Positions 41,094 to 50,214 of a stretch of 57,078 bases of DNA are shown piece after piece (within the stretch, counting starts at the first letter, position 1; each line of letters opens with the position of its first letter). Origin of the DNA: Bacillota bacterium (GTDB taxonomy: Bacteria > Bacillota > Clostridia > Acetivibrionales > DSM-1351). The stretch spans positions 1-57,078 of the forward strand of contig JAEWAX010000141.1 in the NCBI GenBank assembly GCA_023391425.1, read 5' to 3'. The notes below the pieces were generated by a model. It worked only from the letters and a program-made list of their open reading frames with translations, made no database searches and was not told the DNA's origin. A program made the translations under genes and the position numbers.

Positions 41094-41131
41094 TTCTTTA
41101 TCCTATGTTTTCGGTCGTTAATACTTCACAA

Positions 41132-41725
41132 TTATCTTCCAATTAATTTTTTCAATCTACCAGCTAAAGAATCGCTTTTGCGCTCCCTCCAGTTTGTAAG
41201 GGATCTGTCAACTTCTTGAAAGTGTCTGTCTAGTTTTAGTTCTAGTTTACGGTTGCTGTTTTCTATACAGGCGCCTAGCTCCAACTTTGATTTATAAATC
41301 TCTTTTGATAGATGCTCTCTAGAAGACATGATTTCAGTTGAAACACTATTCATAAGCTGTTCCTTAATACTGTTCAAGCCATCCATTATTAAAGTCATTT
41401 CAGTTGTGTTCAATTGGTTAGTATGAGAATTTTTTAAAAGTACTGGTAAGTTCTCTTCATTACTCTGACTATTTTCAAGTTGCTTATGAATAATATTTTC
41501 ATCTTCAAGAATTTTTCGTATTGCTTTAAGTTCAAGTCCTTGGTCACGCATTGTTTTAATTTGATACATTAGATTTGCATGATCTGTTGAGTAAAAGCGC
41601 CTACCTCTTGTATCCTTAGGAATATTTAAGCCAAATTCTTTTTCATAAAATCTAAGTGCATGATCTGTTATATTTAAAGCTTCGCTTAACTCTGTTATTG
41701 AATACTTTTCCTTTAAAATATCCAT
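41132..41725 (-). CDS. MerR-like regulator with coiled-coil tail
   Basis: A 197-residue protein. The N-terminal winged helix (YSITELSEALNITDHALRFY and then DTRGRRFYSTDHANLM) is a MerR DNA-binding domain. The tail is highly charged and helical with no effector cysteines, similar in layout to chromosome-anchoring or DUF3967-type MerR-like proteins. It may be structural rather than a metal sensor. GGAGGTAAG precedes the ATG. Confidence 0.75.
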   Translation of the reverse strand: MDILKEKYSITELSEALNITDHALRFYEKEFGLNIPKDTRGRRFYSTDHANLMYQIKTMRDQGLELKAIRKILEDENIIHKQLENSQSNEENLPVLLKNSHTNQLNTTEMTLIMDGLNSIKEQLMNSVSTEIMSSREHLSKEIYKSKLELGACIENSNRKLELKLDRHFQEVDRSLTNWRERKSDSLAGRLKKLIGR

Positions 41726-41883
41726 GATTACTTACCTCCTAAACCATTGCGAAATGATCAGTTTATCATTAGTTAAATACTAATTTGTATTAGGTGTTTT
41801 ATACCATTATACAAAGCATTTAAATGCAAACTAGTATAAGATGATAGTAGCATAAGAAATACTGCATGTAAAATATTACCATG

Positions 41884-42783
41884 TTATTGGCGCATTATTT
41901 CCAATACATGCTTTATATCCTTAGGAAGGTCAGCATTGAATATGACTTCTTTTTGAGTACCAGGATGTATTATTTTTGTAGTATGCGAATGTAGTGCTTG
42001 GCGGGAAATTAATAAATCGGTACTATCTGAATATAAAGTATCACCGTATATTGGAAATCCCATTGCTTGACAATGAACTCTAATTTGATGTGTTCTACCT
42101 GTTTCTAACTTAAATCGAAGCAAAGCCGTATTAAATTTTGGAAAACTCTCTAGAATTTCATAGTGAGTAATTGATGGTGCTCCAGTAGCTGAAATATGCC
42201 TAAGCATAATACTTTCAGGTTTTCTATCAATAGGTAAATCTATTGTTCCATTTTTATTACTTGGAATACCATGAACAATACCAAGATATTCTTTTTCAAA
42301 TACTTTTTGCTTCATTTGTTTAATTAACATGTCCTGAGCAAACTGGTTTTTTGCAAAAATAATAATACCAGAGGTGTCTCTATCTAGTCTGCTAACGGGT
42401 CTAACCTTTTTAGAGATACCTTTGAGCATCAAATAGTAGACAATTCCATTTGCTATGGTTGAGTCAGGATGGTTAAAGGTAGGATGCACAACAATTCCAG
42501 GCTGCTTATTAAGAACTAGAAGACAATCGTCTTCATGGATAATATCTATAGGAATATTTTGTGGTTCAATATTTTCACATTCTTCCTCAAGCTCAAGTTC
42601 AACTTTGAGTTTATCATTCTCGTTAACAATATAATTAACTCTAACGGGGGTATTATTTATAAAAATATTACATTGATATTTTAATTTTTTTATAAGTTTT
42701 GTTGAGAGTTGTAATCTACTTTTTAAAATATTTCGTACAGGCTGACCAATATCTTCTATGCCTATTGTATGTTCTAATATCAT
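41884..42783 (-). CDS. RluA family pseudouridine synthase
   Basis: A 299-residue enzyme that isomerises uridine in rRNA or tRNA. The S4-like N-terminal part is followed by the catalytic motif SRLDRDTSGIIIFAKN, with the essential Asp, then ETGRTHQIRVH and GDTLY. ATGGAGGTAAGA sits directly before the ATG at 42783, so the four extra codons at the front of the open frame are not used. Members act on 23S rRNA positions 955/2504/2580 or 1911/1915/1917, or on tRNA; which one cannot be told by eye. Confidence 0.92.
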   Translation of the reverse strand: MILEHTIGIEDIGQPVRNILKSRLQLSTKLIKKLKYQCNIFINNTPVRVNYIVNENDKLKVELELEEECENIEPQNIPIDIIHEDDCLLVLNKQPGIVVHPTFNHPDSTIANGIVYYLMLKGISKKVRPVSRLDRDTSGIIIFAKNQFAQDMLIKQMKQKVFEKEYLGIVHGIPSNKNGTIDLPIDRKPESIMLRHISATGAPSITHYEILESFPKFNTALLRFKLETGRTHQIRVHCQAMGFPIYGDTLYSDSTDLLISRQALHSHTTKIIHPGTQKEVIFNADLPKDIKHVLEIMRQ

Positions 42784-42925
42784 TCTTACCTCCATGAACT
42801 GTAGCTTATTTTTGCCTGAAATGAATGTAGAGGATATACCTAATTTGGGTCTTATATTCTGATTCTCAGGATGAGGACTATCGTGTGAGAATCATCCCTT
42901 GAATTGTCTATAGCTCTCCTCAAAA

Positions 42926-44128
42926 CTATACAGTACAAGGTGGAAAAGTTGAGTTAATTATCTGACAAGCACTACCTATAATAGGGGAAAGCTCATTTAA
43001 ATCTGACTTTTTGAAAACTATTTTTGAAGTAGAGGGAGTGAGGCTATTTTGATAAACGAAACGGGTAACTTCATCAATAATTTCTGGAAAGACCTCGATA
43101 AGCCCACCTCCAAATACTACTAAGGATGGGTTAAATAAATTTATAACGGCGGAGATAGAAACACCTAGCTTCTTACCAACCTCTTGGATTATTTTCATAA
43201 TAGTTTTATCTCCCAAATGATATGCCTTTACGATAGTTTCCATATTTATTTTATTTAAATCAGGGCAAAACTGCTTCAAGGGAGAGTAAATGTCAGTATC
43301 CTGAAGTTCTTCCATTGCTTTGATTAATATCATTGGAATAGTAGCATACAGTTCAAGACAACCAAAATTCCCACAGGTACACATGTCATTTGATTGCGAA
43401 ACTTGTATATGCCCAATTTCACCAGAAAATCCGTCTGCACCTCTAAAAAGTTGTGAATTAGTAATCATTCCAGAAGATATGCTATGTCCAATAGAAATAA
43501 ATAGCTGATTGTCTATTTCTTTTCCACATCCAAATAATTTTTCTCCTAAAGCCATACACCTTGCACTGTTATCAATAGTTACATTTATTTTAAAATGCTC
43601 TCTCAGAGTACTAACAATTCCTTTGTTGTCAAGACCTGTGATGTTTGGACAAAAAATAATTTCCTGCTTATTGTAATCTACCATTCCACTTACTCCAATG
43701 CAGATGGATAAAAACTTATTATAATCATATTTATCAAAGTAATATTGTATTTTATCAATAATTTGTTCAAAGGATAATGTAGGTGAGGGTGCTGTTAAAT
43801 TATACGTAATAATAGAATCATGCTCAATTACTTCTCCAGTTAGAGTGACAACACCTATTTTAAAGGAATAAGAGCCTATATCAATACCTATTATATATGC
43901 GTAATGAGGATTGATAGCAAGTGCTACTGGTTTTCTACCACCTGATGATTCTAATAAATCTGTTTCTATAATAATATTATCAGCAAGCAGAGCGGTGACA
44001 GCTTTGGATATAGTTAAGGCACTTAATTGCAGCTTTTTTGACAATTCTGAACGAGTTATCAGTCTATTCGAAAATATTTCATTTATAACATTCTTTTTTG
44101 TTCCAGTGTAATTTATATTTATACTCAT
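42926..44128 (-). CDS. ROK family transcriptional regulator
   Basis: A 400-residue NagC/XylR-like protein. An N-terminal helix-turn-helix (LITRSELSKKLQLSALTISK, then AVTALLADNII) precedes a sugar-kinase fold with IGIDIGSYSFKIGVV, GHISSGMIT-type phosphate loop and the zinc motif CTCGNFGCLE. At the place of the kinase catalytic Asp (usually NDAN) the sequence reads DNSARC, with Ser, so it should bind sugar without phosphorylating it. It is divergent from the DegT/YitT/Gfo-Idh operon, which it probably represses until a sugar is present. Confidence 0.9.
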   Translation of the reverse strand: MSININYTGTKKNVINEIFSNRLITRSELSKKLQLSALTISKAVTALLADNIIIETDLLESSGGRKPVALAINPHYAYIIGIDIGSYSFKIGVVTLTGEVIEHDSIITYNLTAPSPTLSFEQIIDKIQYYFDKYDYNKFLSICIGVSGMVDYNKQEIIFCPNITGLDNKGIVSTLREHFKINVTIDNSARCMALGEKLFGCGKEIDNQLFISIGHSISSGMITNSQLFRGADGFSGEIGHIQVSQSNDMCTCGNFGCLELYATIPMILIKAMEELQDTDIYSPLKQFCPDLNKINMETIVKAYHLGDKTIMKIIQEVGKKLGVSISAVINLFNPSLVVFGGGLIEVFPEIIDEVTRFVYQNSLTPSTSKIVFKKSDLNELSPIIGSACQIINSTFPPCTV

Positions 44129-44257
44129 AAAAAAATCCTCTTGTTATTTTTACTTTTCTTTAATGTAGAATACCACATAAATTTACTATGGGCAATGTGA
44201 TGTTTAAAAATGAACTGAGTTATAATAACTATGTATATAAAAGTATTGTAATAAGCA

Positions 44258-44286
44258 TTGACATTAATAAACTAGATTAGTATAAT
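44258..44286 (+). promoter_or_regulatory. consensus sigma-A promoter of the DegT operon
   Basis: TTGACA (44258-44263), a 17-base spacer and TATAAT (44281-44286), both matching consensus perfectly. The spacer holds TTAAT and its inverse ATTAG around CTAG, a possible ROK operator. It lies 86 bases before the ATG of the aminotransferase gene. Confidence 0.8.
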
Positions 44287-44371
44287 CAAATCATAGACAT
44301 AAAATTAATAGATAGTAAAAGCTAAATTAATTTTATAACAACAATATTAAAACAAAGGGAGGAATTATTTT

Positions 44372-45616
44372 ATGAGGGAAAAAACAATTAAAACTAAAAT
44401 CCCAGAAGGTGGCTTGGGCTGGTCTTGCATTGACGATAAAGAAATTGATGCAGTGACAGCTTTATTAAAGACACCAGAAAAATTATTCAGATATCAAAAT
44501 GGAGAGCTTAGGCAGTGTGATTTGTTAGAAAGAGAATTGTGTGAGATGACAGGTGCTAAACATGCGTTATTTGTAGCATCAGGAACATCAGCTCTTGCTG
44601 CATGCTTATCAGCTTATGAAATAGGTCCTGGAGATGAAGTTATAGTTCCTGCTTATACATATATAGCAACTGCAGCAGCTGTTATTGATGTTGGTGCTGT
44701 TCCTGTAATAACTGAAATTGATAATTCTATGGGACTTGACCCTGAAGAAGTAGAAAAGAATATCACTCCATATACAAAGGCAATTATAGTAGTAAATATG
44801 CAGGGTGTTCCCGCTAGACTTGGTAAACTAAGAGCAGTTGCTAAAAATCACAATCTAATAGTAATTGAGGATTGCTGTCAAGCTATAGGTGCGAAATATA
44901 ATGGAAAGTTCTGTGGAATTGAATCTGATGCATTTGCTTGGAGCACAAACTTCTATAAGGTTATTACTTGTGGAGAAGGTGGGGTATTCTTTACAAATAA
45001 CCCAGATGCTTACCAACGGGGATTGTATCAATCTGATTCAGGTATGACTATGTGGGAATCATCTATTGAAAGCACTAAGCAGGTTCCAGCATTTTCTCGT
45101 GCAGGAGTAAGAGGGAATGAAATAAATGCCGCAATACTTAGAGTACAGCTTACCAAATTAGATAAAATTTTATCACATACACGCTATTTGAAAGAGTTAT
45201 TAATATCAAAACTCAATGCTCCTAAAAACTATACATTGCAGCATGTTGATGATTCAAAAGGTGATTGTGGATTCTCATTTACAATTATTGCAAATAATCA
45301 GCAATTAGCTCAAAAGATGAATGCTCAATTAAGAGAAGAGGGACTAACGCTTGGATCTGTTTATAATGCCGGCTTTCCAGACCGTCATATCTATTGTAAC
45401 TGGGATTCTATTATTAATAAGCAAGGTGCGACTCCATTAGGATATCCTTGGAAAGATCCTGCATATAAAGGAAATGTAATCTATTCAAAAGATATGTGCC
45501 CTAAGACATTAAATATTCTTAAGTGCGCTTTACGTTTAACTATCAATGTAAATACAACAGGGCAAAATATTCTAGAAATTGCGGATGCAATTAATAAGGT
45601 TGACGGGTTATTATAA
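44372..45616 (+). CDS. DegT/DnrJ/EryC1/StrS family aminotransferase
   Basis: A 414-residue PLP enzyme of the sugar-aminotransferase family. ALFVASGTSALAACL, VIVPAYTYIATAAAV, VIEDCCQAIGAKYNGKFCG and STNFYKVITCGEGG (with the PLP-binding Lys) are family motifs. These enzymes normally transaminate keto-sugars in antibiotic or cell-surface sugar pathways. Its neighbour genes suggest sugar catabolism or modification. The stop overlaps the start of the yitT-like gene (TAATG). GGGAGGAATT precedes the ATG. Confidence 0.88.
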   Translation: MREKTIKTKIPEGGLGWSCIDDKEIDAVTALLKTPEKLFRYQNGELRQCDLLERELCEMTGAKHALFVASGTSALAACLSAYEIGPGDEVIVPAYTYIATAAAVIDVGAVPVITEIDNSMGLDPEEVEKNITPYTKAIIVVNMQGVPARLGKLRAVAKNHNLIVIEDCCQAIGAKYNGKFCGIESDAFAWSTNFYKVITCGEGGVFFTNNPDAYQRGLYQSDSGMTMWESSIESTKQVPAFSRAGVRGNEINAAILRVQLTKLDKILSHTRYLKELLISKLNAPKNYTLQHVDDSKGDCGFSFTIIANNQQLAQKMNAQLREEGLTLGSVYNAGFPDRHIYCNWDSIINKQGATPLGYPWKDPAYKGNVIYSKDMCPKTLNILKCALRLTINVNTTGQNILEIADAINKVDGLL

Positions 45617-46224
45617 TGAAGGAAAAGATAAAAAATAGTATTAAACAATATACTTTTATGGTAATAGCTTGCTTTTTTTATGCACTGTCCGTTAATTTAT
45701 TTTTAGTGCCTAACAGTATTGTAGCTGGTGGGGTTGCAGGACTTGCAACCCTACTACATATATTAACGAAATTAAGTGTAGGAATTTTCGTTTTGGCTAT
45801 AAACATTCCAATCCTTGCTTGGGGAATAAAGACACAAGGTATAAGGTTTATTTTAAGGTGCTTACTTACCACTACAGTATTAAGTTTGTCTATAGATTTA
45901 TTGGCATATTTACCACCCTTAACCAACAACAATATATTAGCAGCAATATATGCGGGAGCACTTCAGGGAGTCGCTATTGGGTTATTCTTTGTTTATAGTG
46001 TGTCAAGCGGTGGAACTGAGTTGCTGGCAAGGATACTACTAAGATATTTTCGTGGAATTTCATTAGGCACCCTATTAGGAATTATTGATGGAACAATAGT
46101 TTTGTTAGGAAGTATAGTTTTAAAGAATTCAGAAAACGTACTAGTTGCATTGATAGTTATAATGGTTAGTGCAAAAGTGACAGATTACATAATAACCGGA
46201 TTTGACCGTTCAAAGATGTGTTGA
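45616..46224 (+). CDS. YitT family membrane protein, C-terminally truncated
   Basis: A 202-residue membrane protein with about five hydrophobic segments: NLFLVPNSIVAGGVAGLATL, ARILLRYFRGISLGTLLGII and ending TDYIITGFDRSKMC. Full-length relatives are about 280 residues with a cytosolic DUF2179 domain after this point. Here a TGA follows KMC and the DUF2179 core is missing, but its last 24 residues survive in another frame (46220-46294). The protein may still be made, without its soluble domain. It overlaps the aminotransferase gene. Confidence 0.75.
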   Translation: MKEKIKNSIKQYTFMVIACFFYALSVNLFLVPNSIVAGGVAGLATLLHILTKLSVGIFVLAINIPILAWGIKTQGIRFILRCLLTTTVLSLSIDLLAYLPPLTNNNILAAIYAGALQGVAIGLFFVYSVSSGGTELLARILLRYFRGISLGTLLGIIDGTIVLLGSIVLKNSENVLVALIVIMVSAKVTDYIITGFDRSKMC

Positions 46225-46294
46225 TGAAGATGCGTTTGTAATTGTAAGTGATACCACAGAAGTTATGGGAAATGGTTTCAAAAAAATAAATTAA
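46220..46294 (+). pseudogene. remnant of the DUF2179 domain of the yitT-like gene
   Basis: In the +1 frame relative to the yitT-like gene, DEDAFVIVSDTTEVMGNGF is read, ending KKIN and TAA. This matches the last residues of YitT/DUF2179 proteins (ending roughly AFVIITDVSEVLGEGF). A deletion of about 60 codons has joined the membrane part out of frame to the tail. Confidence 0.65.
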
Positions 46295-46315
46295 GTACTA
46301 ATGGGAGGTATAAGT

Positions 46316-47413
46316 ATGGATAAGGTGAAAGTTGGAATAATTGGCTGTGGTAATATAAGTAACATTTATCTTAAAAACTTGACACAGGTTTTTAAGAATG
46401 TTGATGTAGTGGCATGCGCTGATATCGCAGTTGAGAGGGCAAAGCAAAGGTCAGAGGAATTTGGAATAAGTAAGGCTTGTAGCGTAGAGGAGTTGCTTGC
46501 TGATCCTGAGATTAGAATAGTATTAAATTTGACTATACCAACCTCCCATTCGGATATAAATTTTGCAGCTCTTAATGCTGGAAAAAATGTTTACGTTGAA
46601 AAGACGCTCGCTTTAAACCGTGAGGATGCCCAAAAAACTTTAGCTCTTGCCAAAAAAAAGGGGTTATTAGTTGGTTGTGCACCAGATACTTTTTTGGGTG
46701 CGGGACTACAAACTTGCAGAAAACTAATAGATGAGGGGTGGATAGGAAAACCGACACTGGCATCAGGATTCATGGTAAGTGGTGGCCCTGAAAGTTGGCA
46801 TCCAGCCCCTGAATTTCTATATAAACAAGGAGCAGGGCCATTATTTGACATGGGACCTTATTATATTACGGCCATGATAACATTACTTGGAGCAGTGCAA
46901 AGAGTTAGCGGCTCATCAAGAAAAACCTTTGAGCAAAGAATAATTACTAGTGCTGCAAAGTTTGGCTCCAAAATAAATGTTGATATAGATACTAATATAG
47001 CAGGCGTATTGGAATTTAAAAGTGGCGCTTTAGCTACATTGGTCACAAGCTTTGATACTAATAGTTATATGCCTAGAATGGAGATATTTGGTACAGAAGG
47101 TTCTATGATTGTACCCGACCCCAATATGTTTGAGGGACCAGTTAAAATAAAAAGATATGATGCAAGCGAATGGAGTGACATTCCATTGACACATTGCCAT
47201 TCAGATAATAGTCGTGGTTTGGGTGTAGCGGATATGGCACATGCGTTATTGAATGGAGAAAAGCATAGAGCAAGTGGAGAACTTGCATATCACGTTCTTG
47301 ATGTTATTTGTAGTTTGATGGATTCCGCTAATGAGTTAAAACATCACAATGTTAAGAGTGTGGTTGAAAGGCCGGAAGCAATGCCGATGGGGCTTGCTAA
47401 TCAGATGCTTTAA
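46316..47413 (+). CDS. Gfo/Idh/MocA family oxidoreductase
   Basis: A 365-residue NAD(P)-dependent sugar dehydrogenase-type protein. VGIIGCGNISNIYLKNL is the nucleotide loop, NLTIPTSHSDINFAALNAGKN then VYVEKTLALN includes the conserved EKP-like segment (EKTLA here), and the C-terminal half holds FDMGPYYITAMITLLGAVQ. GGGAGGTATAAGT before the ATG at 46316 decides the start over the ATG at 46301. It is third in the ROK-controlled operon, with an aminotransferase that acts on sugars. Confidence 0.88.
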   Translation: MDKVKVGIIGCGNISNIYLKNLTQVFKNVDVVACADIAVERAKQRSEEFGISKACSVEELLADPEIRIVLNLTIPTSHSDINFAALNAGKNVYVEKTLALNREDAQKTLALAKKKGLLVGCAPDTFLGAGLQTCRKLIDEGWIGKPTLASGFMVSGGPESWHPAPEFLYKQGAGPLFDMGPYYITAMITLLGAVQRVSGSSRKTFEQRIITSAAKFGSKINVDIDTNIAGVLEFKSGALATLVTSFDTNSYMPRMEIFGTEGSMIVPDPNMFEGPVKIKRYDASEWSDIPLTHCHSDNSRGLGVADMAHALLNGEKHRASGELAYHVLDVICSLMDSANELKHHNVKSVVERPEAMPMGLANQML

Positions 47414-47426
47414 TTAGCAAAGGTGA

Positions 47427-47467
47427 AAAGGCGCAATATCAATAGTTTTGTGATATTGCGCCTTTTT
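47427..47467 (+). terminator. Rho-independent terminator of the Gfo/Idh operon
   Basis: AAAGGCGCAATATCA (47427-47441) and TGATATTGCGCCTTT (47451-47465) form a perfect 15-base stem followed by TT. Confidence 0.85.
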
Positions 47468-47627
47468 GGTGTAAAAAAATCTAGTTATGTAGTTAGCAAT
47501 GGTATATAATACATTTAGGAATAAACTAATTAACTCTATTTGCAGATTATATATATACCATCTATATGCCTAATGATTTAGCTAGAAAAATTGAGTGAAT
47601 AATAAGAAACGAAAGAGGAATATTTTA

Positions 47628-48914
47628 ATGAATTTAAAAACTAGAGAATATTTAAAGCAACATTTTGAAATAGGGGATAGAGTAATAGAACTGGCTGAGC
47701 AAGCTGAAATCGATGCAAAAGAAGTATTTGAGAGAATAGATGAAGTTAAGCAAACAAACCAACTAAAAGTAATTAAAGCTATGCAGGACAATAAACTTAG
47801 TGATTCACATTTTAATGGTACGACTGGATATGGCTATGATGATAGAGGAAGAGATGTGCTCGATAGTGTATATGCAAATGTATTTGGTGCTGAAGATGCG
47901 TTAGTCAGACATCAGATTGTTTCGGGGACACAGGCACTTTCATTATGCCTATTTGGAAATCTTAGACCAGGTGATGAGCTAGTAGCGGTTACAGGAAAGC
48001 CTTATGATACACTTGAAGAAGTAATAGGCATTAGAGGTGAAAACTGTGGTTCTTTGAAGGAATTTGGGGTAAACTACAAGCAGGTTGAGCTAAATAAGGA
48101 TGGTAAGCCTGACTTAGATAACATAAGGGCAACTGTATCTTCTAAAACCAAAATGGCAATGATTCAGCGCTCAAGAGGTTATTCATGGAGAGATGCACTA
48201 TGCATAGCTGATATAAAAAATATTATAAAAACGATTAAAGAAGTAAATAATGATATAATTGTAATGGTAGACAACTGCTATGGTGAATTTGTTGAAGAAG
48301 TTGAACCTATAGAGGTCGGTGCAGATATAATTGCAGGCTCTCTAATCAAGAATCCAGGAGGCGGACTTGCTATTACAGGCGGATATATTGCAGGAAGGCG
48401 AGAACTTGTTGAACAGGCAGCCTACAGATTAACGTCACCAGGATTAGGGAAAGAGGTGGGGGCATCACTGGGAAATAATCGGCTAATGTTTCAGGGGTTA
48501 TTTATGGCTCCTCATGTAGTAGCAGAGAGCCTAAAGGGAGCAGTATTTTGTGCGGCACTAATGAAATGTGCAGGTTTTGAGACCTTGCCTTGTGTAAATT
48601 CGAAGAGGAGTGACATTATACAGTCTATTAAGTTTAATAATAAAGACAGCTTAATTGCTTTTTGCCAAGGTATACAAAAAGGTTCTCCTGTTGATTCCTA
48701 TGTAACACCACAGCCATGGGATATGCCAGGGTATGATTCGCCTGTAATAATGGCAGCAGGTGCCTTTGTACAAGGCTCATCAATAGAATTGAGTGCAGAT
48801 GCTCCTATAAAGGCGCCTTATATCGCATATATGCAGGGTGGTTTGGTATATGAGCATGTAAAGCTAGGAAATATCATTGCACTTCAGAAGTTGCTTGATA
48901 AAGGAATTGGGTAA
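47628..48914 (+). CDS. YnbB-type PLP-dependent lyase-like protein
   Basis: A 428-residue PLP enzyme of the methionine-gamma-lyase-like (aluminium-resistance) family. FNGTTGYGYDDRGRDVLDSV, HQIVSGTQALSLCLFGNL, VMVDNCYGEFVE and AGSLIKNPGGGLAITGGYI (with the PLP-binding Lys) are diagnostic. The true reaction of this family is not established. AGAGGAA precedes the ATG at 47628; the GTG at 47595 is less likely. Confidence 0.88.
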   Translation: MNLKTREYLKQHFEIGDRVIELAEQAEIDAKEVFERIDEVKQTNQLKVIKAMQDNKLSDSHFNGTTGYGYDDRGRDVLDSVYANVFGAEDALVRHQIVSGTQALSLCLFGNLRPGDELVAVTGKPYDTLEEVIGIRGENCGSLKEFGVNYKQVELNKDGKPDLDNIRATVSSKTKMAMIQRSRGYSWRDALCIADIKNIIKTIKEVNNDIIVMVDNCYGEFVEEVEPIEVGADIIAGSLIKNPGGGLAITGGYIAGRRELVEQAAYRLTSPGLGKEVGASLGNNRLMFQGLFMAPHVVAESLKGAVFCAALMKCAGFETLPCVNSKRSDIIQSIKFNNKDSLIAFCQGIQKGSPVDSYVTPQPWDMPGYDSPVIMAAGAFVQGSSIELSADAPIKAPYIAYMQGGLVYEHVKLGNIIALQKLLDKGIG

Positions 48915-48960
48915 AGAAAAATAACAAAAGATGAATTAAGCTTATGCATGGAGGGAAATA

Positions 48961-50214
48961 ATGAAGGGTGTATTTAAAAAGCAAAGTGTGAAAATAGGTA
49001 CACTTATTTTAGTAGTATTTTTACTAATATATCTGCCATCGTTACTCTACCTTATGTATAGTAATGGTGTTGATACAGATATTTTAAAAATTGGAAGAAT
49101 AGAAGAAATACAAAATATAGATGGAGTTTTTATACGTAATGAGGAAATCATTAACTCACCAGATTCGGGTAACTGCGTAATGGATGCTGTAGAAGGTGAA
49201 AAAGTTCCTGCATTTTATAGAATTGCTGCAGTAGTTAAAAATGTTCCAGTTTCAACTTATGAGGATTTGAAAAAGAAAGAGCTAGAGATAAGTCGAGCTG
49301 AAGCTGCACAAAAGGAGAATGTTTCAACCTTCTCAGGTGATATACGCAAGCTGGATAATGAAATTATTGAAAAAGTAAAAGATTTAGCAGAGCAATCAAA
49401 CAGAGGTAGCTTAGTTGAAAATTATGATACAATTACAAAAATAGATAATATTGTTTATAGAAAGTCTGACATTTTTGGAGATAGCAGTAAATCAGCAGCA
49501 TATATAAATAAACTAAAAAGCGAGAAGGCAACGATAGAACGTCAATTGAATAATAATATTAAGGAAATTCGCACAAGTACATCTGGGCTTATATCCTTTG
49601 CAGTTGATGGCTATGAAACCAAGCTGACACCAGACTTTATCCGAAATGCTACACCGAAGGATTTAGAAAAAATAACTTCAAAGCAAACAAACAGGGATTT
49701 CAATGTCATAGATGCACAAAAAGGAAAGCCTATTGCCAAATTAGTAAAGGATTTGGAAAATTATTTTTTAGTAGCAGTTGACGAAAAGTCCAGTAAGGTT
49801 TTGACTCTAGATAGAAATGTTACAATAAGAATAAATGATACTGGATTTAGCTTTAATGCGGTAATTGTATACAGCTCGGATGTTATAGATGGTAAAAGAA
49901 TTATTGGCTTCAAGTTTGATTCGGGTTTGAATGAAACTATAGGTTTGCGGAGAATCAATGCAGATTTGGTTTTGTCAAGCTTGAGTGGATTAAAAGTTCC
50001 TCTTAGTTGTTTACAAAATCTAGACACAAAAAATAAAACTGCTAAAATAGTAATGGTAAAAGGAATGAGTGCAACAATAAAAAAAGTCCGCATTATAGGG
50101 ATGAATGATGACGCTGCAATTATCGATAATATTGAAGGTGAGAACTCAATTGCACTATATAATACATACATTTTAAATCCAAAAAATATACAGGAGGGGC
50201 AGATAATAAATTGA
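48961..50214 (+). CDS. HlyD-like membrane-anchored protein
   Basis: A 417-residue protein with one N-terminal membrane helix (IGTLILVVFLLIYLPSLLYL), a long coiled coil (about 90-200) and beta-rich C-terminal part. The layout is that of HlyD-family adaptor proteins, and such a protein commonly lies between ynbB and yggS in Clostridia. No export ATPase accompanies it, so a role in the cell envelope or division is possible. The gene overlaps yggS by 4 bases. GGAGGGAAATA precedes the ATG. Confidence 0.7.
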   Translation: MKGVFKKQSVKIGTLILVVFLLIYLPSLLYLMYSNGVDTDILKIGRIEEIQNIDGVFIRNEEIINSPDSGNCVMDAVEGEKVPAFYRIAAVVKNVPVSTYEDLKKKELEISRAEAAQKENVSTFSGDIRKLDNEIIEKVKDLAEQSNRGSLVENYDTITKIDNIVYRKSDIFGDSSKSAAYINKLKSEKATIERQLNNNIKEIRTSTSGLISFAVDGYETKLTPDFIRNATPKDLEKITSKQTNRDFNVIDAQKGKPIAKLVKDLENYFLVAVDEKSSKVLTLDRNVTIRINDTGFSFNAVIVYSSDVIDGKRIIGFKFDSGLNETIGLRRINADLVLSSLSGLKVPLSCLQNLDTKNKTAKIVMVKGMSATIKKVRIIGMNDDAAIIDNIEGENSIALYNTYILNPKNIQEGQIIN

